A stretch of 64,000 nucleotides of DNA. Source: Chitinophaga varians. Its GTDB lineage: Bacteria; Bacteroidota; Bacteroidia; Chitinophagales; Chitinophagaceae. The stretch lies in assembly GCF_014529945.1 (NCBI RefSeq), contig NZ_JACVFB010000004.1, positions 728,756-792,755 of the forward strand. The letters run 5' to 3'. A model generated the notes under the pieces. The model did no database searches. It was not told the origin of the DNA and saw nothing but the letters and a program-made list of their open reading frames with translations. Both the position numbers and the translations under genes were made by a program. Shown here in pieces: positions 9,504 to 17,944 of the stretch. Within the stretch, counting starts at the first letter, position 1; every line of letters begins with the position of its first letter.

Positions 9504-10868
9504 TTACTGTTTTTTCGCCAGTGCCAGCGCCTGAGTGGTGGTGTAGTATTTGGCCAGCATATTGGGCACTTCCCAGTCCGGCATGTTATTTTGCCGCACA
9601 TACTCCAGGAACTGCTGCATCACTTTACCGAAAAGGGCTTCGTGTTTTTTGGCCAGTGCTTCAGGGATGACAATTTCCCAGCCTTTGTCGTTGGCTTTCA
9701 GCGATAGTCCCGGATATTTTTGCGCCAGCGTGGCGATATGCGCAGCGACGGTTTTCGCATAGGCGGCATCGTGATGATGGGCTGACTCAATGTACAGCAC
9801 CGGTTTGTACTGTTGTTCCGCTCCCTGGCGGATCACCAGCGATGCTTTGGTGCCCCGCAGCAGTGAATAGTGGGTGTCTCCGGTGCCTTCCGGCGCCTGG
9901 TAGTTCCAGGTAACGGATATATTGGCATGAACACCTTTGATGGTATAGTCAAAAGCACCGTTGGCGTACACCTGCAAGAGGCTGTCTTTATCGACATTTT
10001 TGGCCAGGTAATCAGGGAAACTGCTTTGCCCCGTGATATCCGCATATTGCCGCAAACTCATGGTGGTAGCCCAGCGGCGGGCGCTGTCTATCTGTATGTC
10101 GTGATGGAAGTCGATGATCTGTCCGGGGAAGCAGGTCCATTGCACGAGGTCCACCAGATGCGTGGTGACGTCCACAATGCCTTCTCCCTGCTGCGTTTCG
10201 TCCATATACCACGCGGGACGTACCATGGTTTTGCCTGCCACCAGTTTCTTAAAATGATGGACGCTGTTTTTCACGACGGCAGGATCGTTTACCGTGCCGG
10301 TTTCCAGTGTGCCGAAAACTTCCGGCAGCTGTGCCAGCTCCCGTTGCAGGGTGTTCCTGATTTCATACCGTTCGGTCATGATATCATAGAGCTGCACTTT
10401 TTGCTGTGCCGCTTCGCGGAAGGAAGCCTGGAGAGAGTCGAAGCCTGCAGCATCGATGGCCATGGGTTTATCTGCCAGTACATGCTGCCCGGCATTGACA
10501 GCGCGGCGGATGTAGGTGGCTTTGAGCCGGTTATTGCCGGCAATCACCACAATATTGCCAGCCGGTTGCTGTAGCATTTTTTCCAGATAGTCCGGGCCGG
10601 TATACACGTCTGTGGCCCAGTGCACGGGCGGGTCGGTTTGTTGGTTGAACCGCGCGATGCTGGCGAGATATTGTTTTACTTCGGGTCCTTCAGGCGCAAA
10701 TACACGGATGGTGGAGTCTATGCCGGGGTACATCTGTTGTTGTACCAGTGAAGCATGGAAGTGCCCGGGATCTAAAGCGATCAGTTGCATAGATGATTGT
10801 TTTTGTCGGGTGGTGCCGCATGACAGCAAAGCTGCTGTCATGCCGGCAAATATAATCTTTTGCTTCAT
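9504..10868 (-). CDS. Gfo/Idh/MocA-family oxidoreductase, lipoprotein
   Basis: The start is placed at the ATG at 10868 because it opens a clean lipoprotein leader (MKQKIIFAGMTAALLSCGTT, lipobox cysteine at residue 16). A longer frame upstream would run 50 bases into the preceding gene. The protein has the PVHWATDVYTGPDYLEKML / IVVIAGNNRLKATYIRRAVNAGQHVLADKPMA region expected for the NAD(P)-binding half and the EKP-like lysine motif (DKP here), then a long C-terminal domain of the family. It is likely to act in the periplasm as a membrane-tethered sugar oxidoreductase, possibly with a tightly held cofactor. Only 4 bases separate it from the sugar dehydrogenase. Confidence 0.82.
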   Translation of the reverse strand: MKQKIIFAGMTAALLSCGTTRQKQSSMQLIALDPGHFHASLVQQQMYPGIDSTIRVFAPEGPEVKQYLASIARFNQQTDPPVHWATDVYTGPDYLEKMLQQPAGNIVVIAGNNRLKATYIRRAVNAGQHVLADKPMAIDAAGFDSLQASFREAAQQKVQLYDIMTERYEIRNTLQRELAQLPEVFGTLETGTVNDPAVVKNSVHHFKKLVAGKTMVRPAWYMDETQQGEGIVDVTTHLVDLVQWTCFPGQIIDFHHDIQIDSARRWATTMSLRQYADITGQSSFPDYLAKNVDKDSLLQVYANGAFDYTIKGVHANISVTWNYQAPEGTGDTHYSLLRGTKASLVIRQGAEQQYKPVLYIESAHHHDAAYAKTVAAHIATLAQKYPGLSLKANDKGWEIVIPEALAKKHEALFGKVMQQFLEYVRQNNMPDWEVPNMLAKYYTTTQALALAKKQ

Positions 10869-10872
10869 GGTG

Positions 10873-12423
10873 TCAGGGTTGTCTTTCTTGGGTGATGGCA
10901 GTAACGCCGATGCTGTCGGCATGGTTGCCCCAGCTGTTACGGATATACGTGGTGATGGCGGCGATCTCTTCGTCTTTCAGGAAATGGAAGGCGGGCATCT
11001 GTTCGCCATAGGCGCTGTTTTTGCTTTTGGTGTCGCCGGTACGGCCGCGCAGGATGGTCTGTACCAGCAGCGTGGCTTTGCCGGTGACGAGCGGATTACC
11101 GGCCAGGGGAGGGAAGGAAGCCGGTACCCCTTTGCCGTCGGGCTTGTGACAGGCTTCGCAGTAGTTCTTATACAGCGTGGCGCCGCTGGTGGCGGTAGCA
11201 GTAGCCAGCGCTGGTTGAGCGGTTTCCCGTGTAGCCGTGGCCGGTACTGACTGACCGGGCTTAAGCGCGGCGATGCGCAGGATACGGTCGTCATGTGGCA
11301 ACGGAAAACCTTTGCCGGGGTTCCAGTCACGGTTGCTGGTAGCGACGTACACATCGCCTTCGGGAGAAACGCAGAGGTCACGCAGGCGGCCATACTTTCC
11401 GGTAAAGAGAATTTCTTCGGCCGTCACGGCGTCCTGTGCGTCATTCAGGTGTATTACATGCAGACTGGCCGCTTTGAGGGTGCCCAGCAACAGGCTGTTT
11501 TTCCATTCGGGTATTTTATCGGAATGGTAGTAGTCGATGCCGGCAGGCGCAATGGTAGGCGTCCAGGCTTTGAGTGGCGCGATGAACGGAAAAGAATCGG
11601 CATGGGCTTTTTCATCCGGCCGGTCTGCATATCCTTCGATGCGCGCCCAGCCATAGTAGCCGCCTTTCTCAATGCGGTTCAGCTCATCGTCGGTAGCGTC
11701 ACCATGTTCGGAGGCGAAGAGCTGCCCCTTGTCGGTGAATACCAGTCCCTGTATGTTACGATGTCCTCTGGACCACATATAGTTGCCCGGATAAGGATTG
11801 TCTGCCGGCACGGTGCCGTCTATATTGAGGCGTAGCACTTTCCCGTTGAGCGATGCGGTGTCCGGCGCGTTCTGGTCACGGGCCGCATCACCGGTGGACA
11901 GCAGCACTTTCCCATCAGGGGAAATAGCGACTCTGGAACCATTATGGCCGGTATTGCCGGGAAGCTCCAGCAGTAGCAACGGGTCTTTCAAAGTATCGGC
12001 CGTATAGGTGTAGCGCACTAACCGCGATACGATGGAAGAGTCGTTGTTGAGATGCGTATAGTCTATAAACACATACGGTTTGTTTTTGTCAGGATGAATG
12101 GCCATGCCCAACAGGCCGAGCGTACGTTGACGATATACATCCGGAATCGTCAGCAACAGCTTTTTGACGCCGGTATGCGGATCTACTTTGCTGATGGTGC
12201 CGCTTTGTTCGGTGAACCAGATCTGGTTGTCAGGCCCCCAGACGATCTCCCAGGGCACATTGAGATCGGAGATGATGGTGCTGATGCCCAGCGTGGTTTT
12301 ATCCAGTTGCAGCGTGCCCTCGACAGGCTGATTAAACGCAGTGGCCGGTTTCGGCCGCAGCAGCCAATAAGTGCCGGTGGCTACTATCGCGACAATCAAA
12401 ATGAGAAGACCGGTACGTTTCAT
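10873..12423 (-). CDS. PQQ-dependent sugar dehydrogenase fused to a C-terminal cytochrome c domain
   Basis: Membrane-anchored (MKRTGLLILIVAIVATGTYWLL) protein with a soluble-glucose-dehydrogenase type beta-propeller (VPWEIVWGPDNQIWFTEQSG, LGLLGMAIHPD, SRGHRNIQGLVF, FASEHGDATDDELN) and, after about residue 415, a class I cytochrome c domain with heme motif CEACH and a later methionine region (AYGEQMPAFHFLKDEEIAAITTYIR). The fusion passes electrons from periplasmic sugar oxidation straight to a heme carrier. It sits between the Nramp-like transporter and the Gfo/Idh/MocA lipoprotein, so the operon probably oxidises sugars outside the cytoplasm. Confidence 0.88.
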   Translation of the reverse strand: MKRTGLLILIVAIVATGTYWLLRPKPATAFNQPVEGTLQLDKTTLGISTIISDLNVPWEIVWGPDNQIWFTEQSGTISKVDPHTGVKKLLLTIPDVYRQRTLGLLGMAIHPDKNKPYVFIDYTHLNNDSSIVSRLVRYTYTADTLKDPLLLLELPGNTGHNGSRVAISPDGKVLLSTGDAARDQNAPDTASLNGKVLRLNIDGTVPADNPYPGNYMWSRGHRNIQGLVFTDKGQLFASEHGDATDDELNRIEKGGYYGWARIEGYADRPDEKAHADSFPFIAPLKAWTPTIAPAGIDYYHSDKIPEWKNSLLLGTLKAASLHVIHLNDAQDAVTAEEILFTGKYGRLRDLCVSPEGDVYVATSNRDWNPGKGFPLPHDDRILRIAALKPGQSVPATATRETAQPALATATATSGATLYKNYCEACHKPDGKGVPASFPPLAGNPLVTGKATLLVQTILRGRTGDTKSKNSAYGEQMPAFHFLKDEEIAAITTYIRNSWGNHADSIGVTAITQERQP

Positions 12424-12444
12424 ACGTGGTAACGGGTGGTTGGT

Positions 12445-13710
12445 TTAAGAAAAGAACAGGGTGATGGCATTGCTGACAGCCAGCAGTAACATGACAATCA
12501 ATCCTACCGCCCCTGCGATGTTGGTAAATGTATTGTTTTTCATCTTACCCATAATAGCAGCATCATTCGCCACCAGGTACAGGGCGATACCGATGAAGGG
12601 TACAATGAAGATGGTGACAGCTTGCGCCAGCACAATCAGTTCCAGCGGCAGTTTACCGAAGGTGATGGCCACTCCTGCGCCGATGAGCATGATCACGGCA
12701 ATGAATATACGTACCATACGGGAGCTGAGCTGCCCGCCATATCCTAGTGCGTCGCCCAGTAAAGTGCCGCCCAGCGCTGCGTTGCCGAGCAGAGAGGAAA
12801 AGGATGCGCCGAAAAGCCCGACGAGGAAAAGCGCCGAGGCCGCATTGCCAAACACCGGTTCCAGTGCAATGGCCATATCGGTGGCGGTGGTGATTTTAAT
12901 GCCGGCAGGATGTAATACGGTGGCGGCGCAGATCATCACCGTAGCGCTCATAAAACCCAGTATCAGCATGCCGGGCAGGGTCTCCTTGCCGGTCTGCGCC
13001 ACATCAGGGCGGATACGCTTCCGCTCCTGCACAAGATAGGATTGGTAGATAGCGCCGACGATCGAAAAACAGGAAGCCATAAACGCGATGATCAGTTTCC
13101 GGGAACCAGGCGCCACAGACGGCGCAAATCCGGATGCGATGCCTGCCACAGGCGGGTGGGAGAGTACCATGGTCACAATAAAGGCAAACAACATCATGAT
13201 GATGAGTGCAATCATAATTTTCTCCAGCATTTTGTAAAAGGCACGGAAGAACAGGATGCTGATGCCGGCTACATTGCAGACGATGATCCAGATCGTTTTA
13301 TTGGTATGGGTGGCTTCCGCCAGCGTAATACCGGCACCAATAGAGTTGCCCGCCTGAAAAGAGGCCGTGACCAGGAACACGCCCACGCCAATACCAATAC
13401 GGGCAGGGCGTCCCCACTTGCGGCTGATAGTGCTTAGTAGTGATTCGTTGGTAGCGATGCCTACCCGCGCTGCCATGGTGGTGAAAATGATCATGAAGAA
13501 GATGGCCACCGCCACAATCCATAACAGGGAAAAGCCATAGCTGGCGCCCATGATGGAGGCGATGGTCACCTTGCTGGGACCGAATACCAGCGCGGCGGTA
13601 ATCAACCCCGGTCCGAGGGATTGTAGCCACGTCTTGTATTGACTGCTTTTCGGTGTGCTGCCTTTTTCGGTAACAGGCGCTTTTTCCATTGTTGATCCGG
13701 TAGATGACAT
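12445..13710 (-). CDS. Divergent Nramp-family transporter
   Basis: A 421-aa, about 11-helix protein of the Nramp fold. It opens with GPGLITAALVFGPSKVTIASIMGASYGFSLLW, clearly alignable with the first helix of MntH-type transporters (GPG...DPGN...YGYSLLW). The metal-binding DPGN is replaced by GPSK (residues 44-47). The helix-6 metal site (usually MPHN) also looks replaced: the region reads FSIVGAIYQSYLVQERKR. It is therefore unlikely to be an ordinary manganese or iron importer and the substrate is open. It is the first gene of the minus-strand run, 100 bases downstream of a LacI-type palindrome. A methionine at 13689 is an alternative start. Confidence 0.85.
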   Translation of the reverse strand: MSSTGSTMEKAPVTEKGSTPKSSQYKTWLQSLGPGLITAALVFGPSKVTIASIMGASYGFSLLWIVAVAIFFMIIFTTMAARVGIATNESLLSTISRKWGRPARIGIGVGVFLVTASFQAGNSIGAGITLAEATHTNKTIWIIVCNVAGISILFFRAFYKMLEKIMIALIIMMLFAFIVTMVLSHPPVAGIASGFAPSVAPGSRKLIIAFMASCFSIVGAIYQSYLVQERKRIRPDVAQTGKETLPGMLILGFMSATVMICAATVLHPAGIKITTATDMAIALEPVFGNAASALFLVGLFGASFSSLLGNAALGGTLLGDALGYGGQLSSRMVRIFIAVIMLIGAGVAITFGKLPLELIVLAQAVTIFIVPFIGIALYLVANDAAIMGKMKNNTFTNIAGAVGLIVMLLLAVSNAITLFFS

Positions 13711-13811
13711 CAGGTTGATTTTTTATGATTTTCGGATGTGTTGACGATATTGGTCGTGAGAGTGCTGGAAGCCTCTGTAGTGCTGATTTTGGATTGATTC
13801 CGGTATTTTTC

Positions 13812-13825
13812 CGGGTACGTTACCG
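13812..13825. promoter_or_regulatory. Candidate LacI-type operator 1
   Basis: CGGGTACGTTACCG is an imperfect palindrome centred on CG, the usual form of LacI-family operators. It lies 102 bases before the Nramp gene and next to TATCTTTC on the minus strand, which resembles the Bacteroidota -7 box. It differs from the palindrome at 15302 at two positions only. The LacI gene at 8388-9458 ends this same operon, so autoregulation is plausible. Confidence 0.5.
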
Positions 13826-13969
13826 AAAGATAGATACATTCTTTGGGAAAGAAAAGAATTTTTTCATACAGGTATCAAAAAATGTAAGGAAAATGATACT
13901 TTTAACGCGTAACCCTTCAGTGAAGGCAGGAATAACACCAACTTGCCCGCTGATTTAAATCTGTTTTAA

Positions 13970-14662
13970 ATGAAAAATGTACTGTACCTGTTGTTGTGTG
14001 TTTTAATGTTATCATGTCAGCAAAGCAATTTTGATTTGTCAACCCTGTCCTTACCAGCTGATACCAGTATGATCAGAAAGTATCAGTTGGAAAAAGAATT
14101 GGAAGTAAAAGAATGCGTTATATACCAGTCGAAGCAGCCGGACCTGCTGCAACTGTATGGCCAATCTTTTACCGGCACCATGGACCCGAAGAACGACGCG
14201 GGCTTTGGCTTCTCTAACTACGTTGCTCTTTTCCTGACACCGGAAAACAACAAAATGGGCGCTTATGCGCTTCATACAGAAACAAAAGACAAGACGGAAC
14301 AGCTAAACAAGCTCGTGAATGAGAAAATGGGCAAAACAGACTATCACTACCGAAGCAAAGAGTTCACCCATCAGGCATGGCATAAAGATGGCTCCTACTA
14401 TTTCCTCACCACCAATAGTTCGGTGGTCAATGCTGGCCAGAAAACCATCACCGGTGATTGGACCGTTATCAGTGAGCAAAGCCCTGTTTTCCTGGAGTGG
14501 TTTACTTCCGGCGCCGGTTTCTCCTATTATGGCGAGTATCTGAAAGAAAAGAAAAAGCCTGAACATCAGGGAAAAAATTATTCCTACAAAGATTTTATAG
14601 AAGAAGAAAAACAGAAAGGCTCCTTCATGGGTAGTACCTATTTTGAGGACTACGTGCAATAA
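13970..14662 (+). CDS. Hypothetical lipoprotein
   Basis: A 230-aa protein with a lipoprotein signal peptide (MKNVLYLLLCVLMLSCQQSN, lipobox cysteine at residue 16). The mature part has no domain I recognise. It is rich in charged and aromatic residues, with a motif FFYFLTTNSS-like stretch (SYYFLTTNSSVVNAG) and a lysine-rich C-terminal region (EKKKPEHQGKNYSYKDFIEEEKQKG). It stands alone, divergent from the Nramp operon and followed by a 787-base gene-free stretch with repeats. No function is proposed. Confidence 0.75.
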   Translation: MKNVLYLLLCVLMLSCQQSNFDLSTLSLPADTSMIRKYQLEKELEVKECVIYQSKQPDLLQLYGQSFTGTMDPKNDAGFGFSNYVALFLTPENNKMGAYALHTETKDKTEQLNKLVNEKMGKTDYHYRSKEFTHQAWHKDGSYYFLTTNSSVVNAGQKTITGDWTVISEQSPVFLEWFTSGAGFSYYGEYLKEKKKPEHQGKNYSYKDFIEEEKQKGSFMGSTYFEDYVQ

Positions 14663-14729
14663 AATGCGCGGGCTTAATGACAATCCGGGGCCATGCATGT
14701 GTTTTGTATTCTCATTCGTATTCCCGGTT

Positions 14730-14749
14730 CCCCGGGCTTACGCCCGGGG
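14730..14749 (-). repeat. REP-like palindrome, left copy
   Basis: A 20-base GC-rich imperfect palindrome (CCCCGGGC / GCCCGGGG arms around TTAC). Read on the minus strand it is preceded by GTAG, the tetranucleotide that precedes REP hairpins handled by RAYT (REP-associated tyrosine) transposases. It is the exact reverse complement of the copy at 15025-15044. No RAYT gene lies in this window. Confidence 0.6.
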
Positions 14750-14755
14750 CTACCA

Positions 14756-14915
14756 TGTTATTCAGGCATGTATTACCGAAAATCCTTTCTTATAGAAGGA
14801 TTCCCGTTATCTGTAAATGATACAAAGCGCTGCTCCTCTCGGGAAAGCACGGTCCTACAACCCTTCATAGAAGGTTCTCTGTACCTGATACCTGAATAAC
14901 ATCTTAGCCCCGGGC
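14756..14915 (+). repeat. Direct repeat copy 1 inside the REP-like pair
   Basis: Two blocks of this segment recur in copy 2. The first 42 bases (14756-14797) are identical to 14921-14962, and 14843-14915 matches 14960-15032 with one difference. The segment begins with ATGTTATTCAGG (from 14755) and ends near its reverse complement CCTGAATAACAT (14891-14902), so it can also fold as a long stem. Confidence 0.7.
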
Positions 14916-14920
14916 AACAG

Positions 14921-15032
14921 TGTTATTCAGGCATGTATTACCGAAAATCCTTTCTTATAGAAAGCACGGTCCTACAACCCTTCATAGAAGGTTCTCTGTA
15001 CCTGATACCTGAATAACATCTTAACCCCGGGC
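14921..15032 (+). repeat. Direct repeat copy 2 inside the REP-like pair
   Basis: Shorter copy (112 bases) of 14756-14915 that lacks about 48 internal bases. It joins the second REP-like hairpin at its right end. The pattern suggests one tandem duplication followed by an internal deletion. Confidence 0.7.
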
Positions 15033-15044
15033 GTAAGCCCGGGG
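15025..15044 (+). repeat. REP-like palindrome, right copy
   Basis: Exact reverse complement of the left copy at 14730-14749. Its flank reads TTAA rather than GTAG, so it is a less canonical REP. With the left copy it forms a pair similar to a bacterial interspersed mosaic element. Confidence 0.6.
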
Positions 15045-15301
15045 TAACAAAACGCAATCAATCCGCCGAAAACCAAACGTAATCATCTCCCGCAACAACA
15101 CATCATCCATCGTCCATCTCCCGGAGCTCCACCCGATCCTTCTCCTGGAAATCAAATCCGGTCCATCTCTCATAACAACGCATCCGCTGTCCCCACTACC
15201 AAACGATGATCTCACCTGCCATCATCTCCCTGAAAAATCCCCCAAAAAATCTCGTGGTCATAAAAAAAACATTGTGTGTTCTCAAAAAAAGAACTATTTT
15301 T

Positions 15302-15315
15302 CGGGTACGTACCCG
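15302..15315. promoter_or_regulatory. Candidate LacI-type operator 2
   Basis: CGGGTACGTACCCG is a perfect 14-base palindrome centred on CG, and the flanks extend the symmetry (TTTTT before, GAAAA after). It overlaps the end of a promoter-like pair, TTG at 15272 and TATTTTTC at 15295, about 20 bases apart. It lies 134 bases before the oxidoreductase pair at 15450. The match to the palindrome at 13812 suggests one LacI regulator for both operons. Confidence 0.55.
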
Positions 15316-15449
15316 GAAAATGACATTTTATACTTCCGGCGGCGCAGCGATCAACTGAAATTTTCGATAACAGGCCAACTGTTAATACTATATAAGGACA
15401 TTCATCAGCCCGTCCGGATCAATTAAAAAGCAACCGTAAAAATTCCAAC

Positions 15450-16463
15450 ATGAAAAGCAGTCGTCGCATTTTTATCCGTAATACCGCGTTGGCAGGCATA
15501 GGAACAGGGCTATTGGGGAGCCTCCGCCCACTCTATGGCAGGAGCCCGGTCCAACAAACGAACGGGATACGCATCGGCATCATCGGGCTGGACACCTCCC
15601 ATGCGATCGCCTTTACCAAAAGTTTCAATAATCCGGTAACGGTTCCCGGACTGGAAGGCATGCGGGTAGTGGCAGCCTTTCCGCAAACAAGCCCGGACAT
15701 CGAACTAAACAAAAAAAGACTGCCTGGCTATATAGAGCAGGTGAAAGCCATGGGCGTGGAAATCGTTGATTCCATGCAGATGCTGCTCGATAAGTCTGAT
15801 GTGATACTGGTAGAGTCAAACGACGGCCGGCCACATCTGGCACAGGCCATGCCGGCCATCAGGGCGGGTAAAAAAGTGTTTATCGACAAACCACTGGCGG
15901 CATCGCTGGCAGACGGCATCGCTATCGTGAAAGCAGCGAAAAAATACAACGCATCGATCTTCTCTTCTTCTGCACTGCGTTTTATGGACAGCGTGAAACA
16001 GGTGAAGCAGGGCGCTGTTGGCAAAGTAACCGGCGCCGACACTTTCAGTCCGGCGGCACTGGAAAAAACACATCCCGATCTTTTCTGGTACGGCATCCAC
16101 GGCGTGGAAACACTCTTCGCGGTAATGGGCGGCGGTTGCAAAACCGTGACCCGTTTTAATACGCCCGGCAGTGATGTGGTAGTAGGGCAGTGGGCAGATG
16201 ACCGCATCGGTACTTTCAGAGGTACCCGCAACAGTCCGGATGATTTCGGCGGCCGTGTTTTTGGCGAAAAAGGAAACCTGGCGCTCGGCCCCTTCAAAGG
16301 CTACGAAGCATTACTGCAGGAGATCGCCACCTTTTTCCGCACCGGCGTGGCGCCGGTAAAACCGGAGGAAACGCTGGAGATACTGGCCTTTATGGAAGCT
16401 GCGGAAGAGAGCAAGCGCAAAGGCGGCAAAGCCATCGCACTACCGAATGTATCCAATATATAA
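15450..16463 (+). CDS. Tat-exported Gfo/Idh/MocA-family oxidoreductase
   Basis: The 337-aa protein begins with a twin-arginine leader (SRRIFIRNTALAGIGTGLLG), so it is folded in the cytoplasm, probably with bound NAD(P), and exported. The Rossmann part shows IRIGIIGLDTSHAIAF. The motif expected as EKP in this family reads FIDKPLAAS at about residue 145-155. The C-terminal half is shorter than in its downstream neighbour. It belongs to a two-gene unit (34-base gap) behind the operator at 15302, and probably interconverts a sugar and its keto form in the periplasm. Confidence 0.87.
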   Translation: MKSSRRIFIRNTALAGIGTGLLGSLRPLYGRSPVQQTNGIRIGIIGLDTSHAIAFTKSFNNPVTVPGLEGMRVVAAFPQTSPDIELNKKRLPGYIEQVKAMGVEIVDSMQMLLDKSDVILVESNDGRPHLAQAMPAIRAGKKVFIDKPLAASLADGIAIVKAAKKYNASIFSSSALRFMDSVKQVKQGAVGKVTGADTFSPAALEKTHPDLFWYGIHGVETLFAVMGGGCKTVTRFNTPGSDVVVGQWADDRIGTFRGTRNSPDDFGGRVFGEKGNLALGPFKGYEALLQEIATFFRTGVAPVKPEETLEILAFMEAAEESKRKGGKAIALPNVSNI

Positions 16464-16497
16464 ACCTGTAATTCCAATACCAAAAATCTGATAACTT

Positions 16498-17838
16498 ATG
16501 AAGGCGTCCCGTAGAGACTTCCTGAAGAAAACAACCAAAGGCACGGCCGCGATTATGCTGGGCAGCATGTTGCCCGGTATCAGCGCTGCCAGCTATGCCC
16601 GTATCATGGGTGCTAACGACAGAGTGAGGGTGGGCATGATGGGCGTGAATTCCCGTGGACTGGCGCTGGCCAATAACTATGCCCGTCAGCAGAACTGTGA
16701 GGTGGTATCGGTGTCCGATGTGGATACCCGTGCAGCAGCTAAATGTATCGACAGTGTGTTTAAGATCACCCAAAAGAAACCAAAGGACGTTCCGGATTTC
16801 CGGAAAGCGCTGGAAAATAAAAACATGGACGCCCTCGTAGTGGCCGCGCCGGACCACTGGCACGCGCCGGCGGCTATCCTCGCAGCGAAAGCAGGTAAAC
16901 ATGTATATCTCGAAAAGCCCTGCAGCCATAACCCGCATGAAGGAGAGCTGCTGGTAAAAGTGGCTGACAAATACAAGAGCGTTATCCAGATGGGTAACCA
17001 GCGCCGCTCCTGGCCTAATGTGGAAGCGGCTATCCGGGAAGTGCATCAGGGCACTATCGGCCGCGCGTATTTCGCCAAAGGCTGGTATACCAATAACCGC
17101 GAATCGATCGGTCGTGGAAAGGAAATAGCCGTGCCGCAATGGCTCAACTACGACCTGTGGCAGGGCCCTGCTCCCCGCCGCGCATTGAAAGATAACCTGA
17201 TCCATTATAACTGGCACTGGTTCTGGAACTGGGGCACCGGCGAAGCATTGAACAACGGTACCCACATGATAGACCTGATGCGTTGGGGCCTTGGGGTGGA
17301 TTATCCCAGTCGCGTTACCTCTGCGGGGGGCCGTTACCGTTACTCCGATGACTGGGAAACACCCGATACCCAGGTGATCACACTGGAATTTCCTAACAAT
17401 ACCAGCATGACCTGGGAAGGCCGCAGCTGCAACGGGCGCACCGTAGAAGGCAATTCGGTAGGCGTTATTTTCTACGGCGAAAAAGGGTCACTGGTAATTG
17501 ACGGTAACGCCTATACGATTTATGATCTGGACAACAAAGTAGTCAAAGAAGTAAAGAACCAGGCGATCATTGATCCGCGGAACCTGATGAACCCTGCTGA
17601 AAGTCTCGATGCGCTGCATATTCAGAATTTCTTTGAAGGCATCCGCAACGGTGCAAAACTCAATGCGGATATCCTGGGCGGCTATCAAAGCACCTTGTTG
17701 TGCCAGCTGGGCAACATCTCGCTTCGTTCCGGCAATGCGCTGCATATCGATACCAGCAACGGTCACATCCTCAACGATGCTAAAGCGCAACAATACTGGC
17801 AACGCGAGTATGAGAAAGGATGGGAACCTACTTTATAA
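16498..17838 (+). CDS. Tat-exported Gfo/Idh/MocA-family oxidoreductase, long form
   Basis: The 446-aa protein has a textbook twin-arginine leader (SRRDFLKKTTKGTAAIMLGSM) and the long C-terminal domain of the Bacteroidota Gfo/Idh/MocA group. Key features are RVRVGMMGVNSRG, DALVVAAPDHWHAPAAI, the HVYLEKPCSHN EKP motif and GNQRRSWPNVEAAI. The HWFWNWGTGEALNNGTHMIDLMRW region contains the likely active-site histidine. Paired Tat-exported members of this family are known in Bacteroidota to work with keto-sugar chemistry on glycosides. That role is an inference here. Confidence 0.92.
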   Translation: MKASRRDFLKKTTKGTAAIMLGSMLPGISAASYARIMGANDRVRVGMMGVNSRGLALANNYARQQNCEVVSVSDVDTRAAAKCIDSVFKITQKKPKDVPDFRKALENKNMDALVVAAPDHWHAPAAILAAKAGKHVYLEKPCSHNPHEGELLVKVADKYKSVIQMGNQRRSWPNVEAAIREVHQGTIGRAYFAKGWYTNNRESIGRGKEIAVPQWLNYDLWQGPAPRRALKDNLIHYNWHWFWNWGTGEALNNGTHMIDLMRWGLGVDYPSRVTSAGGRYRYSDDWETPDTQVITLEFPNNTSMTWEGRSCNGRTVEGNSVGVIFYGEKGSLVIDGNAYTIYDLDNKVVKEVKNQAIIDPRNLMNPAESLDALHIQNFFEGIRNGAKLNADILGGYQSTLLCQLGNISLRSGNALHIDTSNGHILNDAKAQQYWQREYEKGWEPTL

Positions 17839-17844
17839 TCAAAT

Positions 17845-17925
17845 ACAAATGACGAATGACGAATTACGAATGAAGCGTTCTCTAATAGAGAGATGCTGTT
17901 GGTAAACTCCTAATTCGTCATTTGT
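17845..17925. repeat. Intergenic inverted repeat
   Basis: ACAAATGACGAAT (17845-17857) and its exact complement ATTCGTCATTTGT (17913-17925) flank a short loop that itself contains CTCTAATAGAG. The neighbouring sequence repeats variations of GAATTACGAAT, which looks like a dispersed intergenic repeat. It ends just before the permease start at 17945 and could act as a terminator or RNA processing site between the two operons. Confidence 0.6.
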
Positions 17926-17944
17926 CATTCGCAATTCGTAATTT

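Larger units (their letters stand above)
14663..15449. other. Gene-free stretch with repeats and a regulatory region
   Basis: No convincing gene is present: short frames here lack coding features and overlap the repeats. The left part (14730-15044) holds two GC-rich REP-like hairpins in inverted orientation that enclose a partly duplicated segment. The right part (about 15250-15449) is AT-rich and holds the candidate promoter and LacI-type operator for the oxidoreductase pair. Confidence 0.7.

Noticed and set aside
13725..13958. 77-codon open frame before the hypothetical lipoprotein
   Set aside because: It covers the candidate LacI operator and promoter region and has no coding character.
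14693..14899. 68-codon open frame in the repeat region
   Set aside because: It is made up of REP-like and duplicated repeat sequence, so it is very unlikely to be a gene.
14730..15044. Possible CRISPR array
   Set aside because: There are only two partial repeats of unequal length, no regular spacers and no cas gene.
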